Shown: one piece after another, positions 5,656-7,973 of the stretch
Layout of the letters: each line of letters opens with the position of its first letter
Numbering within the stretch: the stretch's first letter is position 1
Source of the DNA: Fimbriimonadales bacterium
GTDB lineage: Bacteria; Armatimonadota; Fimbriimonadia; Fimbriimonadales; GBS-DC
Length of the DNA stretch: 7,973 bases
Direction: 5' to 3'
NCBI GenBank assembly: GCA_026416065.1
Contig: JAOAFW010000163.1
Span: forward strand, 1 to 7,973
Notes under the pieces: generated by a model
Told to the model about the DNA's origin: nothing
The model's database searches: none
The model's input: the letters and a program-made list of their open reading frames with translations, nothing else
Program-made: the position numbers and the translations under genes

Positions 5656-7452
5656 ATGAGCAGTGTGAAGCCTTGGTCTATATCTACCACTGTAAGGAAC
5701 CCTACACGCCTGCGGGATTTCCTGCAAGTCTTGGCAGAGCTTGCGGGGAAACCTTTCGACGCATCGGTTCAACGAGAGTATCAAATACGACTCATTCAAA
5801 AGCGCATGTATCGCCCCAGCAATATACCGCCCGAGTATCAGCAGTACTTTGAAAACCCTGATATTGAGATTACCTACCAAGTTGCAGAACAAGTTCTCGA
5901 TGCGCAGGGGTATGAGGATCCCTCAATGCGGGGTAGGCAATCTGCGAATCCGCTGAACAAATTAGGCTTTGCAATTGCTGTAGAGCGACTAGGCAATGTG
6001 AAAATTACCCCTGCCGGTCAGATGCTGCTTGAACACCCTGAAAAGGCAAGCGACCTGCTTTTCCTTTCGCTACTCAAGTTACAGTACCCGAACCCGATAA
6101 GTCGCGACTTTCCCGCAAGGAAAGGCTTCAACATAATCCCGATGCTTGGATGTTTTGCTCTCCTCGCAATCTTGGAAGAGGAATACGGTATAGACGCCCT
6201 CCATAAGGACGAGTTCTGCTTATTCGTACCCACGCTTATCGACGCGAGTCGTGTGCAAGAGTATGCTCAGAGAATCGCTGCGTTTAGAAACTCGACCACG
6301 CAGGAAAGGAAGCTACTACGATTAGATTGGGTACGCGAATTCTACAAGCAAGAGAATCTCTCCGAAAGTTCGCTTCAATACAAAAATCTTTACGAGTATG
6401 GCGATAACGCTATGCGCTACTTCCGTTTCACGCGATACCTGCAGGTAATCTCCGATCCGCTGCGAGGCGATTGGCAGATACGAATCGAACCTTCGCGAAA
6501 AACTGAGGTGAAAATGTTGTTGGCAGCCTTTTCGCCCGACGCAAGACCATTTAATTCGCTTCAAGATTACTTAGACTATCTTGGTAATCCTGAGGAACCA
6601 GTGCTTCCCTGGAAACAGTTAGATTCCCTCAAGGAAGTTGCTTATTCCCTCCGCCGTGCGCTCCGAGATATTCATACTGCGCTGCAGCTCAAACCTACCG
6701 ACCTGTTCGAAGTAGATTTCGATGAGCTCAGTGCAGCACAGCTTGAACAGATAATTGTGCAAATGCGTGAGGAGCTGCGTAGACTCTCACTTTTGGAACA
6801 GCAAGAACGCTTGCGCCTCAGCGTGGACAGTCTTATTCAACACGCAAGTGTGATAGAGAAACTGAACAAACAGAAAGGTATTCAACCTGAAGATTTTGAG
6901 CATCTCCTTTTCAAGATACTGTCAGCCATTAATGACGAGGAGCTTATACAGCCAAACTACCCTACAGACGACTACGGCAACCCAATTAGCCACGCTCCTG
7001 GTGGAAAAGCCGACATAGAGTGTTTTTATAAAGCCTTTGCAATGATTGTGGAAGTTACGCTGGACACAGGCAACTTTCAGTGGGTTCGCGAAGGGCAGCC
7101 TGTAATGCGCCACTTGCGGGAATTCGAAGAGCGTGTTGGAACAGATCTCGTGTACTGCCTGTTCATCGCGCCGAAAGTTCACCAAGATACATATTCGCAG
7201 TTTTGGTTTTCTGTTAAATATGAATATCAAGGTAAGCCTCAGCGTATTCTGCCACTCACAACTGCTCAATTTCGCCGCGTTGTAGACGTGCTTCGAGAAA
7301 GGATTGCAAAGCATGGCAGTGCAGATCACCTTCTCCTGATGAGGTTGATAGATGCGGCTACTGCGGTAAACCATCTCAACGGGTATCATGAGTGGCGTCA
7401 GCATATCCAAGGCGTACTCGATCAGTGGGCGACGGAGGTAGCAGGCGAATGA
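5656..7452 (+). CDS. Type IIS restriction or nicking endonuclease, AlwI/BstNBI (BspD6I) family
   Basis: This encodes 598 residues from ATG 5656 (an in-frame TTG at 5641 would add five). It begins with KPWSISTTVRNPTRLRDFLQVL, the recognisable N-terminus of the AlwI family, whose members AlwI, PleI, MlyI and N.BstNBI/Nt.BspD6I read short asymmetric sites (GGATC or GAGTC) and cut to one side. The N-terminal half should hold the DNA-recognition domains; a helical linker follows (about 300-400). The catalytic domain contains GGKADIE (449-455) and VEVTLDTGNFQW (465-476). Candidate active-site residues are E415, D453, E466, E479 and H486. All sit exactly three positions before the residues I recall for Nt.BspD6I (E418, D456, E469, E482, H489), so the core is intact and uninterrupted. 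It is a PD-(D/E)xK variant with E-V-T in place of E-x-K. GC content is lower than the backbone, suggesting acquisition. It overlaps the methyltransferase by ATGA. The site and cut type cannot be read from sequence. Confidence 0.92.
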   Translation: MSSVKPWSISTTVRNPTRLRDFLQVLAELAGKPFDASVQREYQIRLIQKRMYRPSNIPPEYQQYFENPDIEITYQVAEQVLDAQGYEDPSMRGRQSANPLNKLGFAIAVERLGNVKITPAGQMLLEHPEKASDLLFLSLLKLQYPNPISRDFPARKGFNIIPMLGCFALLAILEEEYGIDALHKDEFCLFVPTLIDASRVQEYAQRIAAFRNSTTQERKLLRLDWVREFYKQENLSESSLQYKNLYEYGDNAMRYFRFTRYLQVISDPLRGDWQIRIEPSRKTEVKMLLAAFSPDARPFNSLQDYLDYLGNPEEPVLPWKQLDSLKEVAYSLRRALRDIHTALQLKPTDLFEVDFDELSAAQLEQIIVQMREELRRLSLLEQQERLRLSVDSLIQHASVIEKLNKQKGIQPEDFEHLLFKILSAINDEELIQPNYPTDDYGNPISHAPGGKADIECFYKAFAMIVEVTLDTGNFQWVREGQPVMRHLREFEERVGTDLVYCLFIAPKVHQDTYSQFWFSVKYEYQGKPQRILPLTTAQFRRVVDVLRERIAKHGSADHLLLMRLIDAATAVNHLNGYHEWRQHIQGVLDQWATEVAGE

Positions 7453-7954
7453 AGGTGAATACCCTCTACTTGGGCGACTGTATTGAAGTCATGCAAAACT
7501 GTATAGTGGAAGCCTCGGTCGACCTCATTTACGCAGACCCGCCGTATAACGCTTCAGGGAAGGAACTCAACTTAATTAATAACCAAACAGGCGGTCCCTT
7601 CTACAAAATCAACGAAGAATGGGATACTTGGGATCCTGAGGACTACTGGCGGTTTACCGAGCAGTGGATGGGCGCGTGCAGGCGTGTCCTGAAACCGCAT
7701 GGCAGTCTGTACGTCTCCTGCACCTACCACAACTTAGGCGAAGTATTAGTTATCGGCAAACAAAAAGGTTTTAAAGTGAACAATATCCTCGTATGGCGAA
7801 AAACGAACGCCATGCCCAGTATCACTCGTCGCACTTACAAGCACACGGTAGAATTCGTTGTGTGGTTCGTTTCGGGGAGCGGCTGGACATATAACTATGA
7901 GGCACTGAAAGCGCTCAACCCCTACCGCACGAAAGCGGGTAGCGTTTCCCAAAT
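7449..7954 (+). CDS. DNA (adenine-N6-type) methyltransferase, beta class, N-terminal part
   Basis: This is the first 168 codons of a gene cut by the adapter. It should protect the host site recognised by the upstream endonuclease by transferring a methyl group from S-adenosylmethionine to DNA. The start MKVNTLYLGDCIEVM and the catalytic motif IV D30-P-P-Y33-N34 close to the N-terminus are characteristic of the N6_N4_Mtase (beta-order) group, in which the AdoMet-binding F-x-G-x-G comes late and is therefore missing here. DPPY favours N6-adenine over N4-cytosine. Other family-like parts are RRVLKPHGSLYVSCTYHNLG (78-97) and WRKTNAMPSITRRTYKHTVEFVVWF (116-140). ATG 7449 overlaps the nuclease stop as ATGA, so the two are translationally coupled. 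Asymmetric sites usually need both strands methylated, so a second domain or second enzyme may lie beyond the end. Confidence 0.93.
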
Positions 7955-7973
7955 CTGTCTCTTATACACATCT
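7955..7973 (-). other. Tn5 mosaic-end (Nextera) adapter, artefact
   Basis: The last 19 bases are the exact reverse complement of the Tn5 mosaic end, the same 19 bases found at 17-35. They are library sequence, and any translation past 7954 is spurious. The methyltransferase is truncated by this and not by mutation. Confidence 0.98.

Noticed and set aside
5656..7452. Assigning the exact recognition site (GGATC or GAGTC) to the nuclease
   Set aside because: Both specificities occur in this family. GATC scarcity points one way and the BspD6I-like active-site spacing the other, and specificity lies in the N-terminal domains, which cannot be decided by eye.
36..7954. CRISPR array, tRNA, rRNA or prophage genes
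   Set aside because: No spaced direct repeats, cloverleaf-like segments, rRNA sequence or phage structural genes were seen on either strand.

Overview
This window is a 7.9 kb bacterial chromosomal fragment with Nextera/Tn5 sequencing adapter still attached at both ends (1-35 and 7955-7973). The biological sequence therefore runs from 36 to 7954, and both end genes (flgL and the DNA methyltransferase) are cut by library construction, not by biology. The organism is a flagellated bacterium that uses FliW-CsrA control, an NAD-linked PyrK/PyrD dihydroorotate dehydrogenase and the futalosine route to menaquinone. This mix, with a fairly GC-rich backbone, fits an Armatimonadota-like or deep Firmicutes-like lineage. 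That placement is inference and could be wrong.

Region 1 (36-3568, + strand) is a compact run of six genes: the 3' end of flgL, fliW, csrA, a membrane-anchored beta-carbonic anhydrase, pyrK and pyrD. Gaps are 3 to 27 nt, and pyrK/pyrD overlap by ATGA. flgL-fliW-csrA is the hook-filament junction and flagellin homeostasis module. pyrK-pyrD makes the NAD-dependent dihydroorotate dehydrogenase of pyrimidine synthesis.

Region 2 (3562-5170, - strand) is a two-gene menaquinone operon: a UbiA-family prenyltransferase (mqnP-like), then mqnA one base downstream. mqnA converges on pyrD and their 3' ends overlap by 7 bp, leaving no room for a terminator between the genes.

Region 3 (5171-5655) is a gene-poor junction. 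It holds a likely mqnP promoter, a possible 66-residue membrane peptide gene, and a pair of tight palindromes resembling a dispersed palindromic repeat.

Region 4 (5656-7954, + strand) is a restriction-modification module with visibly lower GC. It encodes a ~598-residue AlwI/BstNBI(BspD6I)-family type IIS endonuclease, overlapping by ATGA with a beta-class DPPY adenine-type methyltransferase that is truncated at the adapter. The catalytic acids of the nuclease fall at the same spacing I recall for Nt.BspD6I, a natural strand-nicking large subunit, so this enzyme may be a nickase or half of a heterodimer. The backbone left of this module has only 4 GATC sites by hand count, against at least 15 GTAC sites of identical composition.

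Most of the window is ordinary housekeeping. The parts worth a second look are the restriction module, the GATC scarcity, a perfect 16-bp-stem palindrome inside the carbonic anhydrase gene, and the palindromic unit at the junction.
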